Of a stretch of DNA of 64,000 nt, positions 25,853-35,687 are shown in pieces. How positions within the stretch are numbered: the first letter of the stretch is position 1; every line of letters starts with the position of its first letter. Position numbers and translations under genes: made by a program. The notes beneath the pieces were generated by a model. The model made no database searches and had not been told where the DNA came from. It saw only the letters and a list, made by a program, of their open reading frames with translations. Source of the DNA: Kribbella sp. NBC_01245. GTDB lineage: Bacteria > Actinomycetota > Actinomycetes > Propionibacteriales > Kribbellaceae. The DNA lies in assembly GCF_036226525.1 (NCBI RefSeq), contig NZ_CP108487.1, positions 868,001-932,000 on the forward strand, written 5' to 3'.

Positions 25853-26608
25853 TCAGCGAAGGTCGGCTAGTTGGTTGAGGGCCACCGTCAGGTCGTGGTC
25901 GCGACCGGCGGTCAGCATCCGCTGGTAGGTGGGGTCGACGGCGGCGGCTTGGGTCATCAAGGCGAGCTGCAGGGTCAGGCGTTCGGCGATGAGGTCGAGG
26001 ATGTCGCCGGTGGTGCCTTGCCAGCCGTACTCGCGGAGGAAGAGCGCCAGCCGGGGCATCCGCGAGTCGAGGTCGGTGAAGCCTTCGGCGGCCACGACGT
26101 GGGAGGCGTGCAGTGGCGTCCAGGAAAATGCGACCCAGGCGACATCCAGCTCCAGGCGCACCGGCCCCGCCATGTCCCAGTCGACGAATCCGACCAGGCC
26201 GTTGGCGTTCCCCACCGCGTTGTACGGCGCCGCGTCGTTGTGCGCGACGATCATGCCCGGGCGCCACGCCTCCCCTTCGCGCCAGCACGCGTCTGCCGGC
26301 GGAACGAAGTCGGCAACAGCCGCGTGATAGCGCCGCAGCCACCGCGCAACGTCCATCAACGCAGGCGAACCATGCGTCCACGACGGCCAGGGCCGCGCGT
26401 TCCCCACCGTCTGACCGGGCAGGAAGCTGACCATCTCCCGCCTGTCGGCATCCACTCCCAGCGCGCGGGGCGCCCCCGGGAACCCGGCAGCCTCCAGATG
26501 AGCCAGCAGCGCATGGACCGATGACGTCCACGCTCCCGCGGTGCGCCGTACCACGCCATCGACCAGTGAGGCTCCGCCGTCGAACCCACCCTCCAGTCGC
26601 TCATCCAT
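25853..26608 (-). CDS. Aminoglycoside-phosphotransferase-fold kinase
   Basis: This protein of about 251 residues has the APH/choline-kinase catalytic core: VAHNDAAPYNAV (the HxDxxxxN loop) and VGFVDWDMAGP (the metal-binding Asp). It phosphorylates a small hydroxylated molecule; antibiotic resistance is only one possibility in this large family. The ATG at 26608 overlaps the end of the AfsR-like gene by 8 bases, so the two are cotranscribed. The family is certain and the substrate unknown. Confidence 0.75.
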   Translation of the reverse strand: MDERLEGGFDGGASLVDGVVRRTAGAWTSSVHALLAHLEAAGFPGAPRALGVDADRREMVSFLPGQTVGNARPWPSWTHGSPALMDVARWLRRYHAAVADFVPPADACWREGEAWRPGMIVAHNDAAPYNAVGNANGLVGFVDWDMAGPVRLELDVAWVAFSWTPLHASHVVAAEGFTDLDSRMPRLALFLREYGWQGTTGDILDLIAERLTLQLALMTQAAAVDPTYQRMLTAGRDHDLTVALNQLADLR

Positions 26609-29600
26609 GCCGCACATACTGCCCGTTCATTCGGCTCAAGATGTCTCGTACGGCGGTGGCCTCGGGCGAGCCGAATGCCTTGAACAGGCGAAGTGCCTCG
26701 GCGAGGTGATCCGGCCCGGATCCGGCCTCGCCCAGGACACGGTGTGCGCGAGCGGTGCCGAGGAGGTAGCCGGTCTCCCGTTGGATCGCCAGGGCCTGTT
26801 CGCCGTACTCGATCGCGGCGTCGGGGCGGCCAAGGGCCAGCTGGACCCGCGCGAGCACGACGAGCGCCTCGCCTTCGTGCAGGCGGTTCGCGCCGGCGGC
26901 GAGTTCGAGCGCGACGCGCGCCCGGGATTCGGCGGCGACCAGGGCCGACTCGGCCAGGTCGGCCAGCGCCAGTCCGCGGATCGCATGGGTGCGGTACTCC
27001 CGGAGCAGCTCGGAGTCCGACCACTCGGCGGCTTGCTCGAACTCGGCGCGCGCCTGGACCTGGTCATCGAGGGCCAGCCGGCAGTAGCCGAGCTCGTTCC
27101 GGATGTGGATCCGGAGCCGCAGCAGGTCGAGCTCATCGGCACGGCGTCCGGCGGCCAGCAGAAGGTCCTGGGCTTCTTGGACGCGGCCGGCTTCGCGGTA
27201 CCAGGTCGCCCGCGTATAGGCGTGCACACATGCCCACGCGTCGTCCTGCAGCTGCTCCGCCAACTGCCGGGCTCGGTCCAGCAGGTCACCGATTCCGTCC
27301 AGTCGACCCAGTGCGATCCGCCCGTGGCACATGTTCAACAGGCCGGCAATCGTCAGACTCGGCAACTGGTCGCCGGAGAGCTGGACCATCCGCTCGAGGG
27401 CATCCACCGCGCTGCGGAGATCTCCTTCGGTGAAGGCGGCGTTGCCCAGGTGGAGCAGAGTCAGGCTCTGGCCGGCGGTGTCACCGGCGCGTTCCTGAGC
27501 CTCCAGCGCTCGCGTCAGGTAGTCCTTTGCGGCAGGCGCGTCGTTACTCCGCACCTGGACGGCGCCGGCGACGTACAGGCCGAAGCCCGACACAGCGTCG
27601 TCGCGGGAGTTCTCGGCGGCGGTGAGCATCTCGGCGATCTCTTCTGACGACAACGGCCGGCCGGCCAGACTGCCGATCATGCCCAATTCTCCAAGGGACA
27701 AAGCGATGGCGTGCTGGTCGCCCGCGGACCGGGCCGTGGCCACGACGATGTCCAGCATCGACAGCACCTCGCCGCCGTGTCCGTGCCGCTCCATGTCGGT
27801 GACCACGCCGAGGGCGAGATGCCAGCACCAGTGCGCGGGACCGTTGTCCGCACAGTCACGGATGGCGGCGAAGATGTTCTGGAACTCGGACTTCAGCCAG
27901 GCGATCGCTTCGCCCCTTGACGCCAAGCGCACCCGCGGTACCTCGGGCAGCGGGGGACAGGGTGGTTCGAGGCGCCACGCGATGAGAAGGTCGGCGGCGG
28001 CCTCCCTGCCTCGGTAGTACCAGGTGTTGAGCCGGTTGAGCGCCTCGGCCCGCTCATCCTCGGTCTCCTCGGTGAAGGCACGCTGTGCCGCGTAGCTCCG
28101 GAGCAGATCGTGAAAGCGGTAGCGACCGGCGGCATGCTCGTCGAGCAGGTGAGCGCCGGTCAGCTTCCGGAGGGCGGCCCGCGCGTCAGCCACGGTCGAC
28201 GCGCTCAACGCGGCCACCGCGTCCACGGTGAAATCCAGGCCGGGGATGAGGCCGGCCAGCCGGAACACGCGCCGTACACCTGGCTCCAGATGGTGGTAGG
28301 ACAGATCGAACGCGGCAGCGACGGCGGACTGCTTGTCGTCTTCCAGAGCGAGTACTGACAGCCCACGCTCACGGAGTTCGAGGAGGTAGTCGGCGACTGG
28401 GCGATGGGGCTCGTCGGCCAGCTGTGCGGCGGCGATTCTCAACGCCAGCGGCAGGCCCGCACAGGCCTGGACCAGGTTGGCGATGTGCTGCGATTCCGCG
28501 TCGATCCGCTGCCTGCCGAGGAGGCGGACCAGGAGATCCCGGGCCGAGGCGGCATCCAGAGTGCCGAGGCTGATCCGGTGTGCGCCTTCCCGGGCGATGA
28601 GGCCGGACAACCGATTGCGGCTGGTGATCAACGTGAGGGAGCCGGAACCCGCCGACAGCAACGGCCGAACCTGTTCGGTCGAACCCGCGTTGTCCAGTAG
28701 CACCAGCATCTTCCGGCCGGCGACCAGAGACCTGTACTCAACGACGGCGTCCGTGACCGTCTCCGGAACGCGGTGGGCGCCCAGCCCGCGGAGCAGGTGA
28801 CCCAGCGCCTCCAGCGGGTCCAGTGCCGGATCCGGCGAGTGTCCGCGGAGGTCGAGGTACAACTGACCATCGCCGAATCGGTCCGCGACCTGGTGTGCGT
28901 AATGGACGGCCAGCCCGGTTTTGCCCACACCTGCCATGCCTGTCAGTACGACGAGACCACCGAAATCGTCGGTGGCCGTGATCCGGTCCAGCTCGGCATG
29001 TTCGGCTTCGCGGCCGAGGAAGGCGCCTGGCGCGGGTGGCAGCTGGGCCGGCTGCCGCATCGGTCCCGGGTCATCGGCAGGGGCGAGCCGTGGTGTGTCC
29101 AGGCCTGGATCCTCAGCGCGGATCGACTCGAAGAGCTCACGCAGCTCCCGGCCGGGCACGGCCTTGAGGTCGCGTGCCAGCCGCTGACGGGCGGCCTGGT
29201 AGGTCACCTCCGCCCTGGACTGCCGGCCGGATCGGTACAGCGCGAGCATGAGCTGGCCGATGATCCGCTCGCGCAGTGGGTAGGCGGCGACCAGCTCGGT
29301 CAGCTCGGGGACGATCTCGCGCGCCCGGCCCAACGCCAGCTCGGCGTCGTACAACTCCTCGGCGGCGATCAGCCTCGTCTCGGCCAGCCGGTTGGCCTCC
29401 GGGGTGACCAATTGCGTCTCGGCGACATCGCCGTACGGCGCGCCTCGCCACAACCCCAGCGCCTCGCGGAAAGCGGCCACGGCGCGCTCGAGGTCGCCCA
29501 CCGACACGGCGTTCCGGGCCGACGAATGGAGGGCGGCGAAACCGAACGCATCCAGTTCGTCCGGGCCGACCTCCAGCTGATAACCAGCCGAGACACCTCG

Positions 29601-29840
29601 CAGCCGCTCTGGCCGATCCAGCACCTGCCTGAGCCGGTGCACATGGACCTGAAGACTGTTGGCCGGTCGCTGCGGCGCGCCGGTTTCCCAGAGCGCGCCG
29701 ACCAGAGTCTCGACCGATACCGGGCGATTCGCGTTGACCAGGAGCACGGCCAGGAGGCGGCGACGCAACTCGGAGATCGGCCTGACCTGTCCATCGCTGA
29801 TCACCTGGACAGTCCCCAGCACCATGAACCGCACGGCCAC
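26601..29840 (-). CDS. AfsR/SARP-type regulator (winged helix-BTAD, NB-ARC-like ATPase, TPR)
   Basis: This 1079-residue regulator starts with an OmpR-like winged helix (SELRRRLLAVLLVNANRPVS region) and a bacterial transcriptional activation domain to about residue 250. A P-loop ATPase follows (GMAGVGKTGLAVHYA, near residue 310), with MLVLLDNAG and GLPLALRIAA as in STAND/NB-ARC proteins. The C-terminal half is tetratricopeptide repeats. Such proteins activate secondary-metabolism or developmental genes in response to a signal sensed by the TPR part. Its only coupled gene here is the APH-like kinase. Confidence 0.88.
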   Translation of the reverse strand: MAVRFMVLGTVQVISDGQVRPISELRRRLLAVLLVNANRPVSVETLVGALWETGAPQRPANSLQVHVHRLRQVLDRPERLRGVSAGYQLEVGPDELDAFGFAALHSSARNAVSVGDLERAVAAFREALGLWRGAPYGDVAETQLVTPEANRLAETRLIAAEELYDAELALGRAREIVPELTELVAAYPLRERIIGQLMLALYRSGRQSRAEVTYQAARQRLARDLKAVPGRELRELFESIRAEDPGLDTPRLAPADDPGPMRQPAQLPPAPGAFLGREAEHAELDRITATDDFGGLVVLTGMAGVGKTGLAVHYAHQVADRFGDGQLYLDLRGHSPDPALDPLEALGHLLRGLGAHRVPETVTDAVVEYRSLVAGRKMLVLLDNAGSTEQVRPLLSAGSGSLTLITSRNRLSGLIAREGAHRISLGTLDAASARDLLVRLLGRQRIDAESQHIANLVQACAGLPLALRIAAAQLADEPHRPVADYLLELRERGLSVLALEDDKQSAVAAAFDLSYHHLEPGVRRVFRLAGLIPGLDFTVDAVAALSASTVADARAALRKLTGAHLLDEHAAGRYRFHDLLRSYAAQRAFTEETEDERAEALNRLNTWYYRGREAAADLLIAWRLEPPCPPLPEVPRVRLASRGEAIAWLKSEFQNIFAAIRDCADNGPAHWCWHLALGVVTDMERHGHGGEVLSMLDIVVATARSAGDQHAIALSLGELGMIGSLAGRPLSSEEIAEMLTAAENSRDDAVSGFGLYVAGAVQVRSNDAPAAKDYLTRALEAQERAGDTAGQSLTLLHLGNAAFTEGDLRSAVDALERMVQLSGDQLPSLTIAGLLNMCHGRIALGRLDGIGDLLDRARQLAEQLQDDAWACVHAYTRATWYREAGRVQEAQDLLLAAGRRADELDLLRLRIHIRNELGYCRLALDDQVQARAEFEQAAEWSDSELLREYRTHAIRGLALADLAESALVAAESRARVALELAAGANRLHEGEALVVLARVQLALGRPDAAIEYGEQALAIQRETGYLLGTARAHRVLGEAGSGPDHLAEALRLFKAFGSPEATAVRDILSRMNGQYVRHG

Positions 29841-29850
29841 CTCCCGAGTC

Positions 29851-29882
29851 GAGCCCCCATCATCGGCTACCGATGGGGGCTC
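29851..29882 (-). terminator. Strong hairpin between the M15-like gene and the AfsR-like gene
   Basis: A perfect 11-bp stem, GAGCCCCCATC with GATGGGGGCTC, encloses a 10-base loop. It follows the Tat-exported peptidase gene on the minus strand by 18 bases and precedes the AfsR-like start. There is no U-tract, which is common for actinobacterial terminators. Confidence 0.7.
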
Positions 29883-29899
29883 GGCTCAGGATCGGCCGG

Positions 29900-30766
29900 T
29901 CAGTACGCCTGCGTGCCGACCGCCTTGCGGAAGGAGGCCGTGCAGAACGCCTCGAAGTTGGCGCTGTTGGTGATGGTGCCGCTGGATCGGCCGATTCGGC
30001 GCAGCACGGAGGTCGAATGGGACTCGGTCTGTGAGCCCCACTGGCCGTCGATGCCGGTGGACAGACCCCAGACCTGGCGGCAGGCCGCCTGCACGATGTA
30101 CGTCTGTGACGACGATCCGGTGCTGTAGTAGCAGTCGTCCAGCTCGCCGTAGATCGCGTTGTCGACGTGGATGTGGTTCCAGTGTTCCCCGTTGTCCATG
30201 TAGGTGATGACGTGGCGGAAGCGGCGCATCAGGCCGGCCGCCGTGCCCCAGTAGCGGCGCTTCCACCAATCCGCGTTCGCGTAGTTGCGCCACACGTCGT
30301 ACCGCATGCTGATCCACTGCGTTCTGCCGTCGCTGTTGAGGTACTTGATCCTGCCGATGTCGAAGGCCCGGCCCTGTCCGTGCATACCCGGCTTGTCGGT
30401 GTATGCGCCGTAGGAATAGATCGTCTCGGCCCAGCCCCAGGAGTCCGGTGTGTTGTTGTTGATGTACTCCTTCCAGGCGGCCAGTTGGCTGTAGAAGCCC
30501 GACTCGAAGGTGAAGTTCGTGGTGTTGCCGGTCGGTTCGTAGGCAAGATGGCAGCCGGCCGAGCCGAGATAATTCCTCGTGATCATGCCCATCGGGACCA
30601 TCGCGCCGGGCTCGGGAAGTCCGGCGGGTTCGCTGGATACCGCGGGTTGGCCTGGCTCGGTGGCTGCCGCCCGGCCGGGCAGGATCAGCCCGCCGGCCCC
30701 GGCGAGACCAGCCGCGCCGGCAATCAGCAAACCGCGCCGGGATAAGCCATTGCTTTCAGATGCCAT
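29900..30766 (-). CDS. Tat-exported M15-like (LAS-fold) peptidase with C-terminal peptidoglycan-binding-like region
   Basis: This 288-residue protein has a twin-arginine signal (SRRGLLIAGAAGLAG). The catalytic part shows the LAS zinc pattern: MHGQGRAFDIGRI for the first His and Asp, and HWNHIHVDN for the third ligand. The last 70 residues (QAACRQVWGLSTGIDGQWGSQT) resemble a peptidoglycan-binding repeat. It probably cuts cell-wall peptides after export in folded form. AAGGAG lies before the ATG. Confidence 0.7.
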   Translation of the reverse strand: MASESNGLSRRGLLIAGAAGLAGAGGLILPGRAAATEPGQPAVSSEPAGLPEPGAMVPMGMITRNYLGSAGCHLAYEPTGNTTNFTFESGFYSQLAAWKEYINNNTPDSWGWAETIYSYGAYTDKPGMHGQGRAFDIGRIKYLNSDGRTQWISMRYDVWRNYANADWWKRRYWGTAAGLMRRFRHVITYMDNGEHWNHIHVDNAIYGELDDCYYSTGSSSQTYIVQAACRQVWGLSTGIDGQWGSQTESHSTSVLRRIGRSSGTITNSANFEAFCTASFRKAVGTQAY

Positions 30767-31168
30767 CGCGAACTCCTTGGTTTATGGGCGGACCCCGTCA
30801 GCAGCCGCCGAGCGACACGGCGGGACGCTATCCGGGTCCGACCGCCGGCAATAGGCGCCTTCAGCGCCCGGAAATCATCCGGAAAGCCAGTAGAAATGGG
30901 CGTCTCACGGACTGGCGGCCGGTCCACCTGGGCCGGCAAGCGAACGGAAAGGCCGCAGAAAGGCCTGTTGTGTTCACTGGTGAGTGCTCGGCCTCCGCTT
31001 CGGCATGAGGCTACGGGGGCGATGACCAGGAGGAGGGCGGCTGCGACGGCGACGTGCTAGACGCCGTGGATGGCCGGGGGCTAGATCCAGGCAGCCCCTT
31101 CTCCAGGTCGGTGTGGTCGCCACCCAATCGGGCGGCGACCACACCGTTCCCACCGCACCGAATCGGGC
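30767..31168 (-). other. Gene-free region between the M15-like gene and the sugar ABC operon
   Basis: I see no supported coding sequence in these 402 bases; the open frames lack start sites and homology features. The left part should hold the promoter of the M15-like gene. The right part holds the terminator listed separately. Confidence 0.6.
31110..31145 (-). terminator. Terminator hairpin of the sugar ABC operon
   Basis: A perfect 12-bp stem, GGTGTGGTCGCC with GGCGACCACACC, encloses a 12-base loop. It lies 24 bases downstream of the last permease gene. Confidence 0.8.
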
Positions 31169-32062
31169 TCATCGGCCGCCGGTGAACGTGATGCCATTGG
31201 TGATCTGCTTTTGGGCGAGGAAGAAGATCAGCAGGCACGGAAGCGTGATGAGCACTGAGGTTGCCATCAGCAACGGGGTGTCGGTGCCGTTGACCGACTG
31301 GAAGCCGGCCAGAGCGAGGGGGAGGGTCTTCCACTGGTCGGAGTTGATGTAGATGGCCGGCCCGAGGAAGTTGTTCCAGTAGCCCATGAACAGCAGGATC
31401 GAGACTGCGACGACGGCCGGCCGTGCCAGCGGCAGATAGACCAGCCAGAACATCCGGAACCAGCCGCACCCGTCCACCACCGCGGCGTCGGCCAGTTCGA
31501 CGGGCATCCGGGCGAAGAACTGGCGGAACAGGAAGATGTAGAACGGGGAGCCGAAGAACGCGGGCAGGATCAGCGGGTAGAGCGTGTCGATCATGCCCAG
31601 GTTGTTGAACAGCATGAACTGCGGAACCATCGTCACCTCGCCGGGCAGCAGCATCGTGGCCAGCACGACCGCGAAGACCACACCGGAGAAGCGAACCCGC
31701 AGCCGGGCGAAGGCGAACCCGGCGAGGGCGCAGGACAGCACTGTGCCGACGATCGGGATGAGCGTGGTGAGCACCGAGTTGAGCGCGTAGCGCCAGAACG
31801 GGAACGAGGTGATCGCCCGCGTGTAGTTGTCCCAGCGGAACTCGCTCGGCCAGATGCTCGCGCCGGCGCTGCCGACCCCGGCCAGCGATCGCAGCGACGT
31901 CGCGATCATCCACAGGAACGGGTAGACGAAGGCGAGCGACCCGAGCACGAGGACGACGTACAGGATCAGGGTGAGCGGCAGGTTGCGGCGCCAGTACGGG
32001 CGGTCGGCGCGGCGGCTCGTTGTCACCTGCCGCGGGGGAGCGGTCTCGACCAGCACTGCCAT
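31169..32062 (-). CDS. Carbohydrate ABC transporter permease (MalG type)
   Basis: This 297-residue inner-membrane protein has six predicted helices. The EAA-type loop that contacts the ATPase is present as ELADAAVVDGCGWFRMFWLV. The N-terminus has the usual cytoplasmic stretch before the first helix, and the C-terminus ends in ITNGITFTGGR, typical of MalG-like CUT1 permeases. It forms the channel with the preceding permease. No ATPase gene lies in the operon, so a shared MsiK-type ATPase is expected. Confidence 0.9.
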   Translation of the reverse strand: MAVLVETAPPRQVTTSRRADRPYWRRNLPLTLILYVVLVLGSLAFVYPFLWMIATSLRSLAGVGSAGASIWPSEFRWDNYTRAITSFPFWRYALNSVLTTLIPIVGTVLSCALAGFAFARLRVRFSGVVFAVVLATMLLPGEVTMVPQFMLFNNLGMIDTLYPLILPAFFGSPFYIFLFRQFFARMPVELADAAVVDGCGWFRMFWLVYLPLARPAVVAVSILLFMGYWNNFLGPAIYINSDQWKTLPLALAGFQSVNGTDTPLLMATSVLITLPCLLIFFLAQKQITNGITFTGGR

Positions 32063-32066
32063 GGGT

Positions 32067-33122
32067 TCAGCCTTTCCTCACGCGCAGACGGCGGGGCCGG
32101 CCGCCCATGTCGGTCTCGTAGTAGATGGCGAACGCGCTGCCTCGCAGGGTCACGGCGGTGAGCGCCATGATGATGACGAACAAGATCCAGGCCAGTGCCG
32201 ACGCGTAGCCCATCCGGAAGTTCTGGAACGCGTTGTCGTAGAGGTAGTAGACGAAGAACAGCAGCGAGTCCTTCGGGCCGCCGTTGGCGACGAAGCCCTG
32301 GGTGAAGATCTGCAGCGCGCCGATGATCCCGGTCAGCACGTTGAACAGGATGATCGGGCTGAGCTGCGGCAGCGTCACATGCCAGAACAGCCGGAGCACG
32401 CCCGCCCCGTCGAGCGCCGCGGCCTCGTACAGGGTGGTCGGCACGTCCTTCAGGCCGGCCAGATAGATGACCATCGCACCGCCGACGGTCCACAGGCTCA
32501 TCAGGATCACCGCCGGCAACGCCCAGGACGCGTCGCTGAACCAGCCGGGCCCCTGGATGCCGATCTTGCCGAGCAAGTCGTTGGCCAGGCCGTACTGCGG
32601 GTTGAACACCCACAGGAACAGGACGATCTGCGCTACACCGGACACCAGGCTCGGCAGGTACCAGATCGTGCGGAACAACCTGATGCCCGGCAGGTCCACG
32701 TTCATCAGCAGCGACACCAGGAACGCGAGCGCGGTCTGCAGTGGCACGCTGATCAGCGCGTACAGCAGGGTGACCTTGATCGCCTGCCCGACCCGCGGAT
32801 CCTGGAACGCCTCGGTGTAGTTGGCCACCCCGACGAACTTCGGTGGGGTGATCAGGTCCCAGGAGGTCAGGCTGACGAAGATCGAGGAGATCATCGGGCC
32901 AACGGTGAAAACCAGGAACCCGATCAGCCAGGGGGAGATGAACAGCCAGAACGCGATCGTCTTGTCGGCCCGCGGCCAGTTGCGCTTCGCCCCGTACGCC
33001 GCCAGTCCGATGACGGCGTACAGGACGGCCAGCAGGACCAGGAACGGGACCAGCGGCACCAGGACCGCGGGGACTCCCCAGGATTCCGCGAGCTGGCGGA
33101 TCCATCCAATGGTCGGGTTCAC
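32067..33122 (-). CDS. Carbohydrate ABC transporter permease (MalF type)
   Basis: This 351-residue permease has an extra N-terminal helix (VLVPLVPFLVLLAVLYAVIG), as in some actinobacterial MalF-like proteins. FWLFISPWLIGFLVFTVGP marks the usual first core helix, and the EAA loop LYEAAALDGAGVLRLFWHV is clear. It starts at a GTG 8 bases after the binding-protein stop and ends 4 bases before the second permease. It pairs with that permease for sugar import. Confidence 0.88.
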   Translation of the reverse strand: MNPTIGWIRQLAESWGVPAVLVPLVPFLVLLAVLYAVIGLAAYGAKRNWPRADKTIAFWLFISPWLIGFLVFTVGPMISSIFVSLTSWDLITPPKFVGVANYTEAFQDPRVGQAIKVTLLYALISVPLQTALAFLVSLLMNVDLPGIRLFRTIWYLPSLVSGVAQIVLFLWVFNPQYGLANDLLGKIGIQGPGWFSDASWALPAVILMSLWTVGGAMVIYLAGLKDVPTTLYEAAALDGAGVLRLFWHVTLPQLSPIILFNVLTGIIGALQIFTQGFVANGGPKDSLLFFVYYLYDNAFQNFRMGYASALAWILFVIIMALTAVTLRGSAFAIYYETDMGGRPRRLRVRKG

Positions 33123-33130
33123 GGTCTACC

Positions 33131-34390
33131 TCACTGCTTCAGCGCTGCGGTGCACTTGTCATTGAGACCGGGGAGCACCTTCGCCACGTCGTCCTTGCCG
33201 CTGCCCAGCGGCGTGTAGCTGGTGATGCCCTTGTCAGCGTCGCCGGAGATCTGGGCCTCGCGCGGCACCGACGGGGCTACCACGCCGGTCTTCATCGCGG
33301 TGGTGAAGGCGGCCAGGTTGCGCTCCTTCGGCAGCACCTTCTCCAGCGTCGGAGTGGAGGCGGCGATGATCGGTACGCCGAGCGCGGTGTTGCCCTGGAT
33401 CAGCAAGTCCTGAGCCACCTGCTGCGTACTCGCGAACTCGACGAACTTCTTGGCCGTCTCCAGTCGCTTGCCGCTCGCGTTCTTCGCGATCGCCAGGCCG
33501 CCGACCTCCATCGGGAATCCCTTGCCCGGCACGGGGACCAGCGTCCAGTCCGGCTTGCTGATCTTGGCGAAGTCGGCGACGGTCCACGGCCCGAAGTCGC
33601 TGAAGGTGCCGAGCCGCCCGGCTGCGAACCACTGCGCCTGGTCCTGACCCTCGATGTCCAGCGTGGTCGGCGCGTACCGGTCCTTCTGCAGGTCGACGAT
33701 GTACTGCGCGGTCGCCACGCCCCGCGCGTCGCCGAACGTACAGGCCGTCGCGTCAGCGTTGTAGAAGCCGCCGCCGGCCGCGGTCAGCCAGCCTTTGAAC
33801 CAGAGGTTGCTGGTGCCGAAGACACGCTTCTTGCCTTCGCCGTGCGACAGCTTCGCCACGATGGTCCGGAACTCCTCCAGCGTCAGGGGAGTCGTCGGAC
33901 TCGGTAGCGGCAGCCCGGCCGCCTTGAACGCGTCCACGTTGATGGCCATCACCTTCGGCTTGGCGGTGAAGGGCATGGCGTAGTACTTGCCGTCGTACTT
34001 GAGCGCCTCGGCGATGTTCGGCTGGACGAACTTGCCGGCGTCGACCTGCTGCTCGGTGAAGCTGGGCGCGAAGCCGGCCAGGCTGGTGTTGCTGATCTCC
34101 ATCACGGTGGACTGCGTGCCGGCAGCGATCGAGGTCTGGAGCTTCTGCTCGTAGTCGGACTGGATCCAGTTCGTGGTGACCTTGGTGCCGGGGTTGGCCT
34201 GCTCGAAGGCGGCCGCGATGGCCTTCAGCGAGGCCGCCTCGGAGTTGGTGCCCCAGAACGAGAAACTGATGTCGCCGTTGTCGCCGGCGCCGGTATTGGC
34301 GGCGGGCTGACTGCCAGTCGCGCAGCCGGCGGCGAGAAGGAGTGCGGCGAGCCCGGCCCCGACCGGGAGCAAGCGGTTACGAAACTTCAT
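33131..34390 (-). CDS. Sugar-binding lipoprotein of the ABC importer
   Basis: This 419-residue solute-binding protein has a lipoprotein signal ending in the lipobox LLAAGC. It then has a type I carbohydrate-binding fold (ISFSFWGTNSEAASLKAI, AFEQANPGTKVTTNW). The lipid anchor holds it at the outer membrane face, where it delivers an oligosaccharide to the two permeases. The adjacent alpha-galactosidase suggests a galactose-containing sugar. The ATG overlaps the stop of the preceding glycosidase-like gene. Confidence 0.9.
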   Translation of the reverse strand: MKFRNRLLPVGAGLAALLLAAGCATGSQPAANTGAGDNGDISFSFWGTNSEAASLKAIAAAFEQANPGTKVTTNWIQSDYEQKLQTSIAAGTQSTVMEISNTSLAGFAPSFTEQQVDAGKFVQPNIAEALKYDGKYYAMPFTAKPKVMAINVDAFKAAGLPLPSPTTPLTLEEFRTIVAKLSHGEGKKRVFGTSNLWFKGWLTAAGGGFYNADATACTFGDARGVATAQYIVDLQKDRYAPTTLDIEGQDQAQWFAAGRLGTFSDFGPWTVADFAKISKPDWTLVPVPGKGFPMEVGGLAIAKNASGKRLETAKKFVEFASTQQVAQDLLIQGNTALGVPIIAASTPTLEKVLPKERNLAAFTTAMKTGVVAPSVPREAQISGDADKGITSYTPLGSGKDDVAKVLPGLNDKCTAALKQ

Positions 34391-35664
34391 GAGAGGTCCT
34401 TCGTCTCAGTGGTCACCCGGGCGGAGTCGCCGGGTGCGAGGGTCCAGGAACCGGCTGGTCCGACGGTCACCGTCAGCGGCCCCGGTCCGCTGTGCACGGT
34501 GATGTGTGTCGTGTGCCGTCCTTCTTGGGCGATACGTAGGTCCCACTCGCCGACCCGGACGTGGTCGGCGGTCAGCCGGCCGACGTCGTCCGGCAGGTGG
34601 GAATCGATGGTCAGGGACGCCGATGCCGCGTCCGGCCGCAGGCCGAGCAGACCCGCCACCAGGTGGTGCACCACGGTGAAGGAGATCTCCGGGTAGTCGT
34701 CGCGGCTGTCGATCAGGTGCCGCAGCCAGCGCCAGGCCGACTCGTCGCGGCCGTGCCGGAAGAACACCTCCGGCAGGTAACTGAACGCCTCGATGTTCTT
34801 CGGCGGCGACAGCTCCAGCTGCTGCTCGATGAAGTCCAGGAACAGCTCGTTGCGCTGCCCCTGCCCACTCAGTCCGGTCATCGGCACGATCCAGGTCGAC
34901 TCCAGACCCCAGCCGAAGTCGAGGCCGTGGTCGCTGGTTCGGCCGCGGGCGAAGCGACCGAGCGACTCATCCCACCAGGTCGACAGGAACTGCTGCTGGA
35001 TCCGCTCGGCGCGCTCCTGGTACGGGTCCCCAGACAGTTCGGCAAGCGCGGTCAGGGCGGCGTACTGCAAGGCGATGCCGTCGCCGGCGACGATCAGCGG
35101 GTGCTCCGCGTCCTGTTCGTTGTAGGTTGCGGAGCCGACGAAGATGTCGCCCGTGCCGGGCGCTTCGGGGATGCCGTCCCCGTCACTGTCATGAGCGATA
35201 ACGAAGTCCTCCACCGACCGCCGGTAGTAGGCGGCCAGATCGGGGTCGTCGAGCCAGCGCCGGTCGCCGGTCCAGCTGTACTGCTCCAGCGCGCGCCAGG
35301 TCAGGTCGAACACGGCGGGGATCTCCCGCACGAAGTGGTCGTCATCGTGGTAGTCGAGCTCGGCGATGCCGCCGTCGAAGTGGAACGCCCACAGCGGGTA
35401 CCACTTCCGCGCCGCGGTGGCGGACCCGGCGAAGTGGCGCAGCATCGCGAAGTTCTCTGCGTCGAGGCCGAGCAGGTGCGCGCCGACGGCCTGGTGGCAG
35501 ACGTCGCGCGAGTAGAACATCGGCCGGGACGGGTAGCCCGCCCAGTACGACGGCAGGTTGCCCGCCTCGGCGTTCGTCTGGACCCACGCCAGCGCTCGCG
35601 AACGCGCCCAGGCGAAAGCATCCTCGACGTATCGGCGGTCCGACGTGACGGTCAGCTCGGCCAT
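34387..35664 (-). CDS. Six-hairpin (alpha/alpha)6-type glycosidase-like protein
   Basis: This 425-residue protein has no signal peptide and so is cytoplasmic. The repeated helical pattern and motifs YPSRPMFYSRDVCHQAVG, PLWAFHFDGGIAELDYHDDDHF and DSDGDGIPEAPGTGD resemble (alpha/alpha)6-barrel glycosidases such as GH63 or GH78 relatives. I cannot assign the family exactly. It opens the ABC operon and should process the imported oligosaccharide. AAAGGGGCGG precedes the ATG. Its promoter carries a putative LacI operator. Confidence 0.65.
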   Translation of the reverse strand: MAELTVTSDRRYVEDAFAWARSRALAWVQTNAEAGNLPSYWAGYPSRPMFYSRDVCHQAVGAHLLGLDAENFAMLRHFAGSATAARKWYPLWAFHFDGGIAELDYHDDDHFVREIPAVFDLTWRALEQYSWTGDRRWLDDPDLAAYYRRSVEDFVIAHDSDGDGIPEAPGTGDIFVGSATYNEQDAEHPLIVAGDGIALQYAALTALAELSGDPYQERAERIQQQFLSTWWDESLGRFARGRTSDHGLDFGWGLESTWIVPMTGLSGQGQRNELFLDFIEQQLELSPPKNIEAFSYLPEVFFRHGRDESAWRWLRHLIDSRDDYPEISFTVVHHLVAGLLGLRPDAASASLTIDSHLPDDVGRLTADHVRVGEWDLRIAQEGRHTTHITVHSGPGPLTVTVGPAGSWTLAPGDSARVTTETKDLS

Positions 35665-35687
35665 TGCCGCCCCTTTTCGGAGATTCG

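Noticed and set aside
26541..27647. 368-residue plus-strand open frame
   Set aside because: It runs antisense to the AfsR-like regulator and has no recognisable domain or ribosome binding site.
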